DNA of 64,000 bases from Catonella morbi ATCC 51271 (GCF_000160035.2 NZ_KI535366.1:668112-732111); one strand, 5' to 3'. Shown: positions 16,857-26,036, counted from the stretch's first letter. A program made the numbers and translations. The notes: generated from the letters alone by a model not told the origin.

Positions 16857-18209
16857 TTACTTTGATTTTTTCCATTTTTTATAACTATATTCACCATTAG
16901 GACTTTTTTTACTTTTAGTTTCATACACTAATAAAGCATTTTCTTTTTTTATTATTACATCTACGTATAATTCAGTAACTCCTTTTTTATCATCATGGTG
17001 TATATAGATGCTTGTTATTTCTTTATATTTAACAGGAACAGCCAATTTACCTGTAGTATCGGCAACTCCCCATTTTTTCTTAAGTTTTACCGCAACAGCT
17101 TCATTGCCGTACGGTATTACATCATCATATTTTACAGGCACAACAATTTTGCCTTTTCTATTTACAAATCCAACCTTTTTACCAATTCTGACTTTAATCA
17201 GCGGTTCGCCTTCATTGTTAAAAACCTCATCAAATTCAATCTTGCCTTTTGATTCACCGTTTTTGTCAATCAGTCCCCATTTTCCGTTCATACTCACAGC
17301 AGCAAGTCCGTTGTTAAATATTTCCGCATTATCATACTTAGGAGGTACCGCTTCTTTACCTGTACTATCTACGAACCCCCACTTGTTATTTAATTTAACT
17401 TTAGCTCTGTTTTCATTAAAAGAAATCGCATCCTCATATTTAGGTTCGATAACTGTCTTTCCTTCTAAGTTAACAAATCCCCACTTACCGTCTTCTTTCA
17501 CAGGAGCAAGCCTTTCACTGAAATATCCTACTTCTTCATATTTTGGTTGTGTAATTTCTTTTCCTTCTTCACTGATAAAACCCCACTTATCTCCAAGTCT
17601 TACCTGATATGGTGTAGTAATTATGTCTTTGATTTCATCGTACTTTACAGGTATAATTTCTTTTTCGTCAACAACAACTCCTCTTTTTCCGTCAAGTTCA
17701 ACTTCTGCCGCCACATTATTATAACTTATAATATCATCATACTTAAAAGGTGCTATAATTTTACCATCGGGATATACAAGTCCCCATTTTCCATTCTTTT
17801 TTACTTCAACTCCAACGGCTAAAACTTCTCTGATATCATCATATCTCGGAGAAACTTCTTCTTTTCCTTCTACACCGATAAACCCCCATTTATTATTTCT
17901 CTTGACCGCAACAACTACTGCTCCCTCAAGATAATTTTTTTCATTTACCCATACATCATCATACTTGAAAGCAGTAAGCATCTTTCCTTCATCGTCTATA
18001 AATCCCCATTTCCCCTTGTATTTTACAGCTTTTACAGCACTAAATGCCTCTTTTTCTTCTTCGTATTTAACTTTTTTGGCAACAATTGCCTCCTGCTTCA
18101 TCACAGAAATATTATTCGTCTTTTCTTTAGCCAAAGCTACAGACGGATTGATTAAAACTGCTGTTAAAGGTGCTAATAAAAGTGCTTTTGTTAAAATTTT
18201 GTTTGACAT
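16857..18209 (-). CDS. Secreted WG-repeat protein
   Basis: The protein has 450 residues. The N-terminal signal peptide (MSNKILTKALLLAPLTAVLI...ALA) precedes ten WG repeats of about 36 residues, with cores such as KWGFIDDEGK, KWGLVYPDGK and KWGFVDSTGK alternating with (x)KYDD(I/V). Repeat 4 (KRGVV) and repeat 9 (KVGFV) have lost the tryptophan. WG repeats form beta-rich scaffolds of unknown ligand. The C-terminus is Lys-rich. Its promoter has the same palindrome array as the neighbouring ATPase gene, suggesting shared control. GGGGGG-type RBS precedes the ATG. Confidence 0.88.
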   Translation of the reverse strand: MSNKILTKALLLAPLTAVLINPSVALAKEKTNNISVMKQEAIVAKKVKYEEEKEAFSAVKAVKYKGKWGFIDDEGKMLTAFKYDDVWVNEKNYLEGAVVVAVKRNNKWGFIGVEGKEEVSPRYDDIREVLAVGVEVKKNGKWGLVYPDGKIIAPFKYDDIISYNNVAAEVELDGKRGVVVDEKEIIPVKYDEIKDIITTPYQVRLGDKWGFISEEGKEITQPKYEEVGYFSERLAPVKEDGKWGFVNLEGKTVIEPKYEDAISFNENRAKVKLNNKWGFVDSTGKEAVPPKYDNAEIFNNGLAAVSMNGKWGLIDKNGESKGKIEFDEVFNNEGEPLIKVRIGKKVGFVNRKGKIVVPVKYDDVIPYGNEAVAVKLKKKWGVADTTGKLAVPVKYKEITSIYIHHDDKKGVTELYVDVIIKKENALLVYETKSKKSPNGEYSYKKWKKSK

Positions 18210-18257
18210 AATTCTTTCCCCCCTTTTGAAGTTAATTATTTAACCCTCTATGATCAT

Positions 18258-18385
18258 ATTATAGTATATTTTTGTGAGTTTTGCACTACTATCTTTCACA
18301 ACTTATAGATTTTTTTTAATTTTAGCAAAACCATCTTACACAATTTAGGTATTTTCTTATTTTAGTGTAAGACTATCTTGCACAG
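18258..18385 (-). promoter_or_regulatory. WG-gene promoter with three 23-bp palindromes at 42-bp period
   Basis: The -10 box TATAAT is at 18263-18258. Fifteen bases upstream begins the first of three 9-5-9 inverted repeats (18279-18301, 18321-18343, 18363-18385), spaced exactly 42 bases start to start. Consensus is TTGTGCAAG-N5-CTTGCACAA; right arms read CTTTCACAA, CTTACACAA and CTTGCACAG. There is no canonical -35, so an activator binding at -35 is likely. Confidence 0.65.
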
Positions 18386-18441
18386 ATTGACACTTCTTTT
18401 AATTTTATACAAGTAAAAGTTTTATTTAGACGTAAATATTG

Positions 18442-19659
18442 TTATGTCAGCATTAAATCTTTTCTTCTAAGCAGAAAATCTATTATATTTAAGTGCACAA
18501 TACCATCATGACTTAAATCAATTCTATCAAGTGACATTACATATTTGGGGGAAGCATCTGTAATATTTTTATATGCCCCAAACTCTCTTTGTATGGTTTC
18601 TTTAGATGCCAACAGGTACGATACCTGAATAAAGCATTTTTTACCGTCTTTTATTGCTACAAAATCAATTTCTCCCTTATATGTCTTTCCTACAAAAACA
18701 GTGTAGCCTCTTGTAAGCAGCTCGTTGTATATTATATTTTCAAGAAAAAATGTATCCTCAAAGTTAATCGTATTAGTATTAATAGTTCTAAATCCCATAT
18801 CTACAGCATACTGTTTTTCACGATTGCTAAGTGCCGTCTTACCTGTAATATTATATTTTCCTACTCCATGTATCAGATAAGCCTTTTTCATCCGCTCCAG
18901 ATAATTGTAAACTGTTCTTTTAGATATTTCTTTGCCATTCTTTTTATATGCTGAAATAATATTTTCTATAGATAATTCTTTTCCTGCATTTGCAAGAATA
19001 TACAGCGAAATATCCATAAAGCTGTTTTTGTCTGCACTTTTACTTTTTCCAACAATATCCCTGTTAACAATGCCCTTATATAAATTTGTCAAATATCTCT
19101 GTATAGCCTCATCATCTTTATAATCAAAGCGAAGCGGAAAGCCTCCCCATTTCAAATAGTTAGTAAAAAGCTCCTCACTCCATTCCATTTTGTTTAGCTC
19201 ATAGTATTGTTTCATTTCATAAAATGAAAATGGCAATATTTCAAACTCCACTGTTCTTCCCGTTAAAAGGGTGGAAAGTTCACCTGACAAAAGTGTAGAA
19301 TTGCTTCCTGTAACAAAAAGGGATACATTAAGGGTAGCACGAAAAGAAGCCAGTGCCTTTTCAAAGTTTTCTACTTGCTGTACCTCATCTAAAAATACAT
19401 AATATTTCCCATCATTTGAAATCCTGCTTTTAATTTCTATATTCAAATCTGATGCATTTACTATATAATCAAAGTCCATATCTTCCAGATTAAGATAAAT
19501 TATTTTATCTTCTGCTATCCCATTTTCAAGCAGCTCATCTTTTATCGTATCTAAAAGCATAGATTTACCGGCTCTCCTTACTCCGGTTATTACCTTTATA
19601 ATGTCTGAATCATAATATGGACGAATCTGTTCAAGATATGTTTCTCTTACTAACCTCAT
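18442..19659 (-). CDS. AAA ATPase with C-terminal DUF4143 domain
   Basis: The protein has 405 residues from the ATG at 19659 (GGAGG 8 bases upstream; the in-frame GTG at 19668 overlaps the RBS). Walker A GVRRAGKSM is at 26-34, Walker B VFLDEVQ at 88-94, and a TGSNSTLL sensor block at 117-124. The C-terminal part is DUF4143-like, with a PD-(D/E)XK-type core E330-I-D332 ... I-Q345-V-S347, in which the usual Glu-x-Lys is Gln-x-Ser. Winged-helix-like sequence lies between (about 220-265). Such proteins are widespread in anaerobes with no settled function. It has its own palindrome-rich promoter. Confidence 0.88.
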   Translation of the reverse strand: MRLVRETYLEQIRPYYDSDIIKVITGVRRAGKSMLLDTIKDELLENGIAEDKIIYLNLEDMDFDYIVNASDLNIEIKSRISNDGKYYVFLDEVQQVENFEKALASFRATLNVSLFVTGSNSTLLSGELSTLLTGRTVEFEILPFSFYEMKQYYELNKMEWSEELFTNYLKWGGFPLRFDYKDDEAIQRYLTNLYKGIVNRDIVGKSKSADKNSFMDISLYILANAGKELSIENIISAYKKNGKEISKRTVYNYLERMKKAYLIHGVGKYNITGKTALSNREKQYAVDMGFRTINTNTINFEDTFFLENIIYNELLTRGYTVFVGKTYKGEIDFVAIKDGKKCFIQVSYLLASKETIQREFGAYKNITDASPKYVMSLDRIDLSHDGIVHLNIIDFLLRRKDLMLT

Positions 19660-19660
19660 A

Positions 19661-19766
19661 ATGTGCACCTCCTACTTGCACATTATAGTATATTTTGATA
19701 TTTTGTGCAAATATGTCTTTCACAAACTATATTTAATTATTATTTGTGCAAGCATACCTTGCGCAA
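19661..19766 (-). promoter_or_regulatory. ATPase-gene promoter with palindrome array
   Basis: The -10 TATAAT is at 19687-19682. As at the WG gene, a 9-5-9 palindrome starts 15 bases upstream (19703-19725: TTGTGCAAA-N5-CTTTCACAA), with the next at 19744-19766 (TTGTGCAAG-N5-CTTGCGCAA). A third copy (19661-19683: ATGTGCACC-N5-CTTGCACAT) lies 42 bases downstream over the RBS, where it could block translation or transcription. Confidence 0.65.
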
Positions 19767-19772
19767 GTCAAC

Positions 19773-19799
19773 AAAAAAAAGACAGAAGCCATCTGCCTC
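19773..19799 (-). terminator. Terminator ending the S10-spc transcript after infA
   Basis: The minus strand GGCAGA-TGGCT-TCTGTC hairpin is followed by eight Ts, about 20 bases after the infA stop. It separates the ribosomal transcript from the inserted ATPase gene. Confidence 0.85.
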
Positions 19800-19819
19800 T
19801 GCCCTTAATATCACGTTGT

Positions 19820-20038
19820 TTATTTATCTCTCCAAATTATTCTGCCCTTAGTCAAATCATAAGGGGACATTTCAAGTGTTACCTTATCGCCCGGTAAGAT
19901 ACGAATGAAATTCATTCTGAGCTTACCGCTGATATGTGCAAGCACCTTATGCCCGTTTTCAAGTTCAACCTGGAACATTGCATTTGGAAGCTTCTCGATT
20001 ACTGTTCCCTCAATTTCAAGTACATCTGCCTTAGACAT
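19820..20038 (-). CDS. infA: Translation initiation factor IF-1
   Basis: The protein has 72 residues with an S1/OB fold: [20 protein letters not shown], then [20 protein letters not shown] and ending KGRIIWRDK. It binds the 30S A site during initiation. Its start overlaps the KOW-domain gene by 8 bases. It is the last gene of the S10-spc run here. Confidence 0.98.
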   Translation of the reverse strand: MSKADVLEIEGTVIEKLPNAMFQVELENGHKVLAHISGKLRMNFIRILPGDKVTLEMSPYDLTKGRIIWRDK

Positions 20039-20336
20039 TTGTCTCCTTTCCGGTGTCTGCCACCATCTCTCTTTTATAAAGCTTTATGGCAAAAGCCACA
20101 TCTTCATTATTAAAGTTCTCTCTTTTAAACTGTTTCCCTGCATTCTTAATTACATCTTTATAATCTATATGTATAGGTTGTATATGAAGAAGATTCTTTT
20201 TTTTAGAGTGAAGCTTAGTATATTTTTTACCGTTTATCAGGAAAGCAAATTTCCCTTCAACAGAGCTTATAACATACAGCTCACCCTTATCATGCCCCGC
20301 CTTAGATATCGCAAGCATACCTGATTTTAATTCCAT
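20031..20336 (-). CDS. KOW-domain RNA-binding protein (L14e/L27e-like)
   Basis: The protein has 101 residues. The N-terminal KOW-like motif ([18 protein letters not shown]) resembles COG2163 proteins commonly found between map and infA in Firmicutes. The middle is lysine-rich ([16 protein letters not shown]). Its role in ribosome biology is suspected only from position and fold. It overlaps infA by 8 bases and starts 10 bases after map. Confidence 0.8.
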   Translation of the reverse strand: MELKSGMLAISKAGHDKGELYVISSVEGKFAFLINGKKYTKLHSKKKNLLHIQPIHIDYKDVIKNAGKQFKRENFNNEDVAFAIKLYKREMVADTGKETNV

Positions 20337-20346
20337 AACCTTACCT

Positions 20347-21096
20347 CTATAAAGTTAATATTTCCGGCTCGCCGTCCGTAATCAAAATTGTATTTTCATA
20401 GTGGGCTGAAAATGAATAGTCTGCTGTATATACTGTCTGGCCATCCTCTCCCCATTCCACTTCATAACCTCCCATATTTACCATTGGTTCTATGGCAAAG
20501 GTCATGTTCTTCTCAATCTTAATTCCCTTGGTTTTCTGCCTGAAATTATAAATATCGGGAGCTTCATGCAGGCTTTGTCCTATGCCATGTCCGGCTAAAT
20601 CCCTTACTACAGAGTAGCCGTGACTCTCTACATAATCCTGTATGGCTATGGATATGTCATTTATGTGGTTACCCGGAATCGCCTTCTTTATTCCTTCAAA
20701 GAAGCTTTGCCTTGTAACCTCAATCAAGTCAGCAAGTTCAGGAATAATCTTACCTACAGGTACTGTTCTTGCGGCATCTGCATGCCATCCCTTGTAGATA
20801 AGACCTGCATCAAGGCTTACAATATCGCCTTCTTCTATGAAATGCTCCTTATCGGGAATTCCATGTACAACCTGATCATTAACGGAGACGCAGATGGAAG
20901 CAGGAAAACCGTTATAGCCAAGAAAGGAAGGAATACCATCGCATTTGCGAATAAGTTCATCCCCTCTTTTATCTATGTCAAAAGTGGAAAGCCCGGGCTT
21001 TACATAGCTTTCAAGTTCTGAAAGTACATAAGCCAAACGTTTACCGGCTTCTCTCATCAAGGCTGTCTCACTTTCGGATTTAATCCCTACAACCAT
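20347..21096 (-). CDS. map: Methionine aminopeptidase, type I
   Basis: The protein has 249 residues. It removes N-terminal Met cotranslationally. Metal ligands are visible in SLDAGLIYKGWHADAART (two Asp), GHGIGQSLHEAP (His), TFAIEPM (Glu) and EDGQTVYT (Glu). There is no N-terminal zinc-finger extension. GGAGAAG precedes the ATG. It lies between adk and the KOW gene as in most Firmicutes. Confidence 0.98.
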   Translation of the reverse strand: MVVGIKSESETALMREAGKRLAYVLSELESYVKPGLSTFDIDKRGDELIRKCDGIPSFLGYNGFPASICVSVNDQVVHGIPDKEHFIEEGDIVSLDAGLIYKGWHADAARTVPVGKIIPELADLIEVTRQSFFEGIKKAIPGNHINDISIAIQDYVESHGYSVVRDLAGHGIGQSLHEAPDIYNFRQKTKGIKIEKNMTFAIEPMVNMGGYEVEWGEDGQTVYTADYSFSAHYENTILITDGEPEILTL

Positions 21097-21121
21097 AGCT
21101 TCTCCTTTTATTCTTATCTTG

Positions 21122-21763
21122 TTAGCCTAAAATCTTGCAGATATCCTCAAATACCTCATTCATAGCCTTAGTTCCGTCTACTTCTTTGTAGACATTTCTA
21201 CTCCGGTAGAATTCTTCAAGAGGTTTAGTCTGTGCATGATATACCTCAAGACGTTTCTTAACTGTTTCAGGCATATCATCAGGTCTCTGAATCAAGTCTC
21301 CGCTGCATTTATCACAAATACCTTCCGCCTTGGTATTATTGTAAATGATATGGTAGGTTTCTCCACAGTTAGGGCAGGTTCTTCTTCCTGACATTCTCTC
21401 AATGATATTTTCATCAGGAACAACAACATTTACGGCAAAGTCAATGTTCTCGCCCAATTTCTTAAGAGCTTCTTCAAGAACTTCAGCCTGTGGTATAGTT
21501 CTTGGATAACCATCCAGAATATATCCCTTAGCGCAGTCGTCCTTTGCAACCCTGTCTAAAAGAATACTTACAGTAAGTTCATCAGGAACAAGCTGTCCCT
21601 TATCCATATATTCCTTAGCCTTAAGGCCAAGCTCTGTATTATTTTTAATATTATATCTGAATATATCTCCTGTAGATATATGTGGAAGACCGTATTTTTC
21701 AGCAATTTTAATTGCCTGTGTACCTTTGCCCGCACCCGGAGCACCAAGCATAACTATTTTCAT
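21122..21763 (-). CDS. adk: Adenylate kinase (zinc-type LID)
   Basis: The protein has 213 residues and interconverts ATP+AMP and 2 ADP. The P-loop is GAPGAGKGT at 7-15, the AMP-site DGYPRTIPQAE is present, and the LID has CPNCG...CDKC, a four-cysteine zinc site typical of Gram-positive enzymes. A GGAGG box precedes the ATG. The gene is separated from secY by a hairpin region, so it may be partly uncoupled from the upstream operon. Confidence 0.98.
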   Translation of the reverse strand: MKIVMLGAPGAGKGTQAIKIAEKYGLPHISTGDIFRYNIKNNTELGLKAKEYMDKGQLVPDELTVSILLDRVAKDDCAKGYILDGYPRTIPQAEVLEEALKKLGENIDFAVNVVVPDENIIERMSGRRTCPNCGETYHIIYNNTKAEGICDKCSGDLIQRPDDMPETVKKRLEVYHAQTKPLEEFYRSRNVYKEVDGTKAMNEVFEDICKILG

Positions 21764-21780
21764 ATAGACCTCCTTAATTA

Positions 21781-21815
21781 TTTAATAGGGAATTCCAGAG
21801 GAATTTCCTATTAAA
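21781..21815. repeat. Module-B hairpin repeat copy (secY-adk gap)
   Basis: TTTAATAGGGAATTCC...GGAATTTCCTATTAAA is an inverted repeat matching the module-B hairpin of the repeats at 3597, 39836, 45798 and 51364. It directly abuts the secY terminator hairpin. Confidence 0.75.
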
Positions 21816-21868
21816 ATAAAAGCTGTAGCCGGACTATAACATTCATCTGTCATAACCTGCTACAGCTC
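21812..21868 (-). terminator. Terminator-like hairpin between secY and adk
   Basis: Minus strand AGCTGTAGC/GCTACAGCT arms around a 29-base loop are followed by TTTTATTTTAAT. It lies within what is normally a continuous spc operon, so it may be leaky or adk may have a separate start. Confidence 0.6.
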
Positions 21869-21886
21869 CATATTTATATGGTATCT

Positions 21887-23221
21887 TTAATCATTTAAGA
21901 AACCTTTATAATGTCTCTCAAGCATCATTGACTCAATCTGCTTCATTGTCTCAAGTATAACACCTACTACGATGATGAGGGATGTTCCGCCAAATGATAC
22001 ATCTGCACCGAATACTCCTGAGCATATAATCGGAATGAGCGCTGCAACTGTTAAGCCGCAAGCTCCGATAAAGATTATGCTGTTAAGCACCTTTGTAAGA
22101 TAATCGCTTGTTGGACGGCCCGGTCTTATACCCGGTATAAATCCACCCGACTTCTTCATATTATTTGCTATCTCAAGCGGATTGAAGGTTATCGAGGTAT
22201 AGAAATAAGCAAAGAATATTATCATAATCACATAAAGTACAAGACCTAATGTGTACTTTGCCTCACCTAAGCTGCTGAAATTACACCAGGCACCCTGGTT
22301 CAATACCTTTAATATCTTCTCTCCGAGGGTTGCACCGGCACCGCTTTTTGGCTGGATTCCAAGGAATCTGCAGATAATAATCGGTGTCTGTAGGATTGAA
22401 CTTGCGAAGATGATAGGCATAACACCGCCGGTATTTACCTTAAGCGGAATACTTGAGCCTGAACCACCTACAAGTCTTCTTCCCTGAAGTTTCTGTGCAT
22501 ACTGCACAGGAATCTTTCTGATTGCATCGTTTAATACAATTATATAAATTGTAAGCGCAACAATGATACCTACTATCATAATTGCTGCTATAACCTTATT
22601 GATAACAGTAGTTCCGCCTATAACATATGTCTTAAACAAGTTAATCACATCTGCAGGCATTCTTGAAACTATGTTTACAAGAAGGATGATTGATATACCA
22701 TTACCCACTCCTCTGTCGGTAATTTTCTCACCTATCCACATAAGGAAGGCTGAACCGGCTGTAAGAGTAAGTGTTATAACTATAATCGAAAGTACTGAAT
22801 AATTCTCCAGATATCCTGAACGGCCAAAGCCTATTGACATAGCCACACTCTCTATAAGAGCAAGGCCCACGGTTACATAACGTGTTGCAGCCGCAATTTT
22901 CTTTCTGCCGTCTTCTCCCTCTTTCTGTATCTCCTCAAGCCTTGGAATTGCTATTGTAAGGAGCTGCATAATAATGGAAGATGTGATATAAGGAGTAATG
23001 CTTAATGCAAATATTGATAACTGTTCAAATGATCCACCGGTAATGGCATTCAGAAATGAAAGCTGTGTTATCTGAGATAAGAACTCAGATATCTTGCTAC
23101 GATCAATTCCCGGGATTGGAAGCTGTGATCCAAGCCTGACTACTGCAAGACACAAGAGAGTGAATAAAATCCTCTCTCTTATATCCTTTACCTTAAGAGC
23201 ATTACGAATCGCTTTTATCAT
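21887..23221 (-). CDS. secY: Protein translocase subunit SecY
   Basis: The protein has 444 residues and about ten transmembrane helices; it is the channel of the Sec translocon. The N-terminus [25 protein letters not shown] and the signatures IPGIDRS, GGSFEQLSIFALSITPYITSSIIMQLL and GGVMPIIFA are canonical. Its ATG overlaps the rplO stop (TAATG). Confidence 0.98.
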   Translation of the reverse strand: MIKAIRNALKVKDIRERILFTLLCLAVVRLGSQLPIPGIDRSKISEFLSQITQLSFLNAITGGSFEQLSIFALSITPYITSSIIMQLLTIAIPRLEEIQKEGEDGRKKIAAATRYVTVGLALIESVAMSIGFGRSGYLENYSVLSIIVITLTLTAGSAFLMWIGEKITDRGVGNGISIILLVNIVSRMPADVINLFKTYVIGGTTVINKVIAAIMIVGIIVALTIYIIVLNDAIRKIPVQYAQKLQGRRLVGGSGSSIPLKVNTGGVMPIIFASSILQTPIIICRFLGIQPKSGAGATLGEKILKVLNQGAWCNFSSLGEAKYTLGLVLYVIMIIFFAYFYTSITFNPLEIANNMKKSGGFIPGIRPGRPTSDYLTKVLNSIIFIGACGLTVAALIPIICSGVFGADVSFGGTSLIIVVGVILETMKQIESMMLERHYKGFLND

Positions 23222-23661
23222 TAGATCACCTCAGCAATCCCGCCAAGACTTTTAATCTTTTCTTCTGCCGAAGCACTGTAAGCGTTTACTTTAACTGTAA
23301 GCTTCTTAGTAAGTTCACCATTGCCAAGAATCTTTACACCGTCACATACCTTCTTAATTACACCTGCATCAAGGAGAGCCTGAATTGTTACTTCAGTTCC
23401 GTCTTCAAAGAGGTTAAGCTCAGATACATTGATAGCTACGATTTCCTTGGAATTTCTGTTGGTGAAACCTCTCTTAGGAATTCTCCTGTAAAGCGGCATC
23501 TGACCACCCTCGAACCCAGGTCTTGGAGCTCCTGAACGAGCCTTCTGTCCTTTATGTCCCTTACCGGCAGTCTTACCATTGCCGGAAGCATGGCCACGGC
23601 CTCTTCTGAAATTATTGCTCTGATGAGAGCCGGCTATAGGCTGTAAGTCTGTTAAGTTCAT
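23221..23661 (-). CDS. rplO: 50S ribosomal protein L15
   Basis: The protein has 146 residues from the ATG at 23661, which has GGGAGG 7 bases upstream; an in-frame GTG two codons earlier is less likely. The glycine/arginine-rich N-terminal tail ([20 protein letters not shown]) enters the 23S core, and the C-terminal domain carries [19 protein letters not shown]. It is coupled to secY. Confidence 0.98.
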   Translation of the reverse strand: MNLTDLQPIAGSHQSNNFRRGRGHASGNGKTAGKGHKGQKARSGAPRPGFEGGQMPLYRRIPKRGFTNRNSKEIVAINVSELNLFEDGTEVTIQALLDAGVIKKVCDGVKILGNGELTKKLTVKVNAYSASAEEKIKSLGGIAEVI

Positions 23662-23680
23662 GTTCACACCTCCCCTTCTT

Positions 23681-23863
23681 TTAGATTTCCTCTACCTTAA
23701 GCAGATATGCAACCTGCTTGATCATTCCTCTTGTTGCTTCATTGTTAGGAAGGGTGTTGCTACGGCCTGTTTTCTTAAGACCAAGAGCTTCAACTGTCTT
23801 CCTGTGCTTTGGTATACGTCCGATAACAGACTTAACCAATGTTACTTTTAATTTATCAGCCAT
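23681..23863 (-). CDS. rpmD: 50S ribosomal protein L30
   Basis: The protein has 60 residues: [20 protein letters not shown], then [15 protein letters not shown] and [15 protein letters not shown]. It is the short bacterial uL30 in its normal place between rpsE and rplO. Confidence 0.97.
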   Translation of the reverse strand: MADKLKVTLVKSVIGRIPKHRKTVEALGLKKTGRSNTLPNNEATRGMIKQVAYLLKVEEI

Positions 23864-23903
23864 TATATTATCCTCCTATTTTATATTTACTATATCTTAG
23901 CAT

Positions 23904-24410
23904 TTACAGATCAGAAACGGAAATGCCACGAAGCCTAGCAAATTCTTCAGGAGTCTTAAGCTTAGATAAACCATTGATTGTTGCAAGTACAACATTCTGC
24001 TTATTGTTTGAACCAAGAGACTTAGTTCTGATGTTCCTGTAACCTGCAAGCTCAAGTACATTACGAGCAGGACCGCCGGCAATTACTCCGGTACCATCAG
24101 GTGCTCTCTTAAGAAGAACCTCTGCACTTCCAAACTTACCAATAAAATCATGAGGTACGCTTCCGTTTTCATCAATCGGAAGTGAAACCATATTCTTAAT
24201 AGCGTCTTCTTTACCCTTACGGATAGCTTCAGGGATTTCAGCAGCCTTTCCAAGACCTGCACCAACTCTGCCGTTCTTGTCTCCTACAACTACGAGAGCT
24301 GAGAATCTCATGTTGCGTCCGCCCTTTACAACCTTGACAACGCGCTTAATGGCAACAACTTTGTCAAAAAGCTCATTGTTCTCAGTATTATTATCTACTG
24401 AACGATTCAT
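23904..24410 (-). CDS. rpsE: 30S ribosomal protein S5
   Basis: The protein has 168 residues and contributes to decoding accuracy and mRNA unwinding. The double-stranded-RNA-binding-like domain ([21 protein letters not shown]) and GNKNGRVG-like [14 protein letters not shown] are present. The N-terminus is short and acidic. Confidence 0.98.
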   Translation of the reverse strand: MNRSVDNNTENNELFDKVVAIKRVVKVVKGGRNMRFSALVVVGDKNGRVGAGLGKAAEIPEAIRKGKEDAIKNMVSLPIDENGSVPHDFIGKFGSAEVLLKRAPDGTGVIAGGPARNVLELAGYRNIRTKSLGSNNKQNVVLATINGLSKLKTPEEFARLRGISVSDL

Positions 24411-24427
24411 GTTTATTCCTCCTTCTC

Positions 24428-24796
24428 TTAGAATTCAAGACCTGCTTCTCTAGCAGCGTCAGCGAGTGCCTGTACTTTTCCCTGATAAATGAAACCACCT
24501 CTATCGAAAACGACTTCCTTAATTCCTTTTTCAAGTGCTTTTTTAGCTATAGCTGTACCTACTGCAGAAGCAGCAGCTACATCATTTGTATGCTCAAGAC
24601 CGGCCTTAACATCCTTTTCAAGTGTGGATGCAGCAACTAAAGTAGCTCCAGCCTGGTCGTCAATGATCTGTGCGTACATATGGCTGTTACTTCTGAATAC
24701 AGCGAGACGTGGTCTTGCAGCTGTACCGGAAAGATGTGCACGCATTCTTCTATGTTTCTTTTCGCGAATAGCGCTTCTTGATACTTTACGAACCAT
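24428..24796 (-). CDS. rplR: 50S ribosomal protein L18
   Basis: The protein has 122 residues and binds 5S rRNA. Motifs: [31 protein letters not shown], and [26 protein letters not shown] at the end. Confidence 0.98.
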   Translation of the reverse strand: MVRKVSRSAIREKKHRRMRAHLSGTAARPRLAVFRSNSHMYAQIIDDQAGATLVAASTLEKDVKAGLEHTNDVAAASAVGTAIAKKALEKGIKEVVFDRGGFIYQGKVQALADAAREAGLEF

Positions 24797-24814
24797 TCTT
24801 TTTCACTCCTTTAA

Positions 24815-25357
24815 TTATTTTTTACCGGTCTTACCAACCTTACGTCTGATAACTTCATAATCATACTTAATACCCTTGCCCTTATATGGCTCCGGCATTC
24901 TCTTTTCTCTGATCTCAGCTGCGTACTGTCCAACCTTCTCCTTGTCAATACCTTTAACAAGAATCTTGTTTGTACCTTCAACTGTTGACTCAATTCCCTC
25001 AGGATCAGTCATAACTACCGGATGAGAATATCCTAAGTTAAGGGTAAGTTCTTTTCCGGCTTTAGAAACTCTGTAACCTACACCGTTTACTTCAAGTGTC
25101 TTAGTATAACCTTCAGTTACACCAACTACCATGTTATTAATAAGTGTTCTTGTAAGTCCATGAAGAGACTTCATCTTCTTCAATTCGTTAGGTCTTGTAA
25201 CAACAATCTCACCATTTTCAAGCTTGATTATCATTTCCTTAGGAAGCACTCTCTCAAGTGTTCCCTTAGGACCTTTTACAGTCACTTTATTATTTTCTGC
25301 AATATCAACAGTAACACCTGCCGGTACTGCGATAGGCATTCTTCCTATACGTGACAT
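24815..25357 (-). CDS. rplF: 50S ribosomal protein L6
   Basis: The protein has 180 residues with two repeated beta-alpha domains, near the sarcin-ricin loop. [17 protein letters not shown] at the start and the [28 protein letters not shown] tail are canonical. Confidence 0.98.
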   Translation of the reverse strand: MSRIGRMPIAVPAGVTVDIAENNKVTVKGPKGTLERVLPKEMIIKLENGEIVVTRPNELKKMKSLHGLTRTLINNMVVGVTEGYTKTLEVNGVGYRVSKAGKELTLNLGYSHPVVMTDPEGIESTVEGTNKILVKGIDKEKVGQYAAEIREKRMPEPYKGKGIKYDYEVIRRKVGKTGKK

Positions 25358-25413
25358 GCCCGCACCTCCATTTTTATTTTTTGCAGATTATTCTGCCTGT
25401 TATCAGATACTAA

Positions 25414-25815
25414 TTACCAAACAAACGCAAGAACTTCTCCGCCAACGCCAAAGCTTCTGGCCTCTTTGTCAGTAATAACTCCCTTGTTTGTAGATACGAT
25501 AGCAACTCCGAGACCACCAAGAACTCTTGGAAGGTCAGCACAGTTAGCATATACTCTATAACCCGGTTTTGAAATTCTCTTTAAGCCGTTAATAACTTTT
25601 TCATTCTTATCCTTACCATACTTAAGTTCGATATGGATATTCTTGAAGCCGTTAACCTCATTGATTGCAAAACTCTTTATATATCCCTCTCTTAAGAGGA
25701 TCTCTGCGATTGATACCTTCATATTGGAAGCAGGTACATCAACCTCATCGTGTTTAGCCGTATTTGCATTACGGATTCTTGTAAGCATATCAGCAATTGG
25801 ATCACTTGTTGTCAT
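25414..25815 (-). CDS. rpsH: 30S ribosomal protein S8
   Basis: The protein has 133 residues, a primary 16S binder of the central domain. [20 protein letters not shown] begins it, and [18 protein letters not shown] near the C-terminus holds the RNA-binding STNKG signature. Confidence 0.98.
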   Translation of the reverse strand: MTTSDPIADMLTRIRNANTAKHDEVDVPASNMKVSIAEILLREGYIKSFAINEVNGFKNIHIELKYGKDKNEKVINGLKRISKPGYRVYANCADLPRVLGGLGVAIVSTNKGVITDKEARSFGVGGEVLAFVW

Positions 25816-25837
25816 TTATCTAACCTCCTTCCTAATA

Positions 25838-26023
25838 TTACCAGCTGGCTTTCTTCACGCCCGGGATCTGTCCTTTATAAGCTAATTCACGGAAGCAGAT
25901 TCTGCAGATTCCGTACTTTCTTAAATAAGCATGAGGACGGCCACAGATTTTGCAACGTGTATATTCCCTGGTAGAGAACTTTGCAGGTCTTTCCTGCTTA
26001 AGTTTCATTGATAACTTAGCCAT
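25838..26023 (-). CDS. rpsZ: 30S ribosomal protein S14, zinc type
   Basis: The protein has 61 residues with four cysteines as [20 protein letters not shown], the C+ zinc form of uS14. It ends [11 protein letters not shown]. It lies in the canonical rplE-rpsZ-rpsH order. Confidence 0.98.
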   Translation of the reverse strand: MAKLSMKLKQERPAKFSTREYTRCKICGRPHAYLRKYGICRICFRELAYKGQIPGVKKASW

Positions 26024-26036
26024 GTTTCCTCCTTAA

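Noticed and set aside
18279-19766. The evenly spaced palindromes could be read as CRISPR repeats.
   Set aside because: Only three units per site, arms vary, the 19-base gaps are AT-rich and similar in composition, there are no cas genes, and positions match promoter geometry.
18279-19766. The arrays could be subterminal ends of a transposon carrying the ATPase gene.
   Set aside because: Both arrays face the same way relative to a -10 box and gene start, there is no target duplication, and each belongs to a different gene; a shared regulon explains them better.
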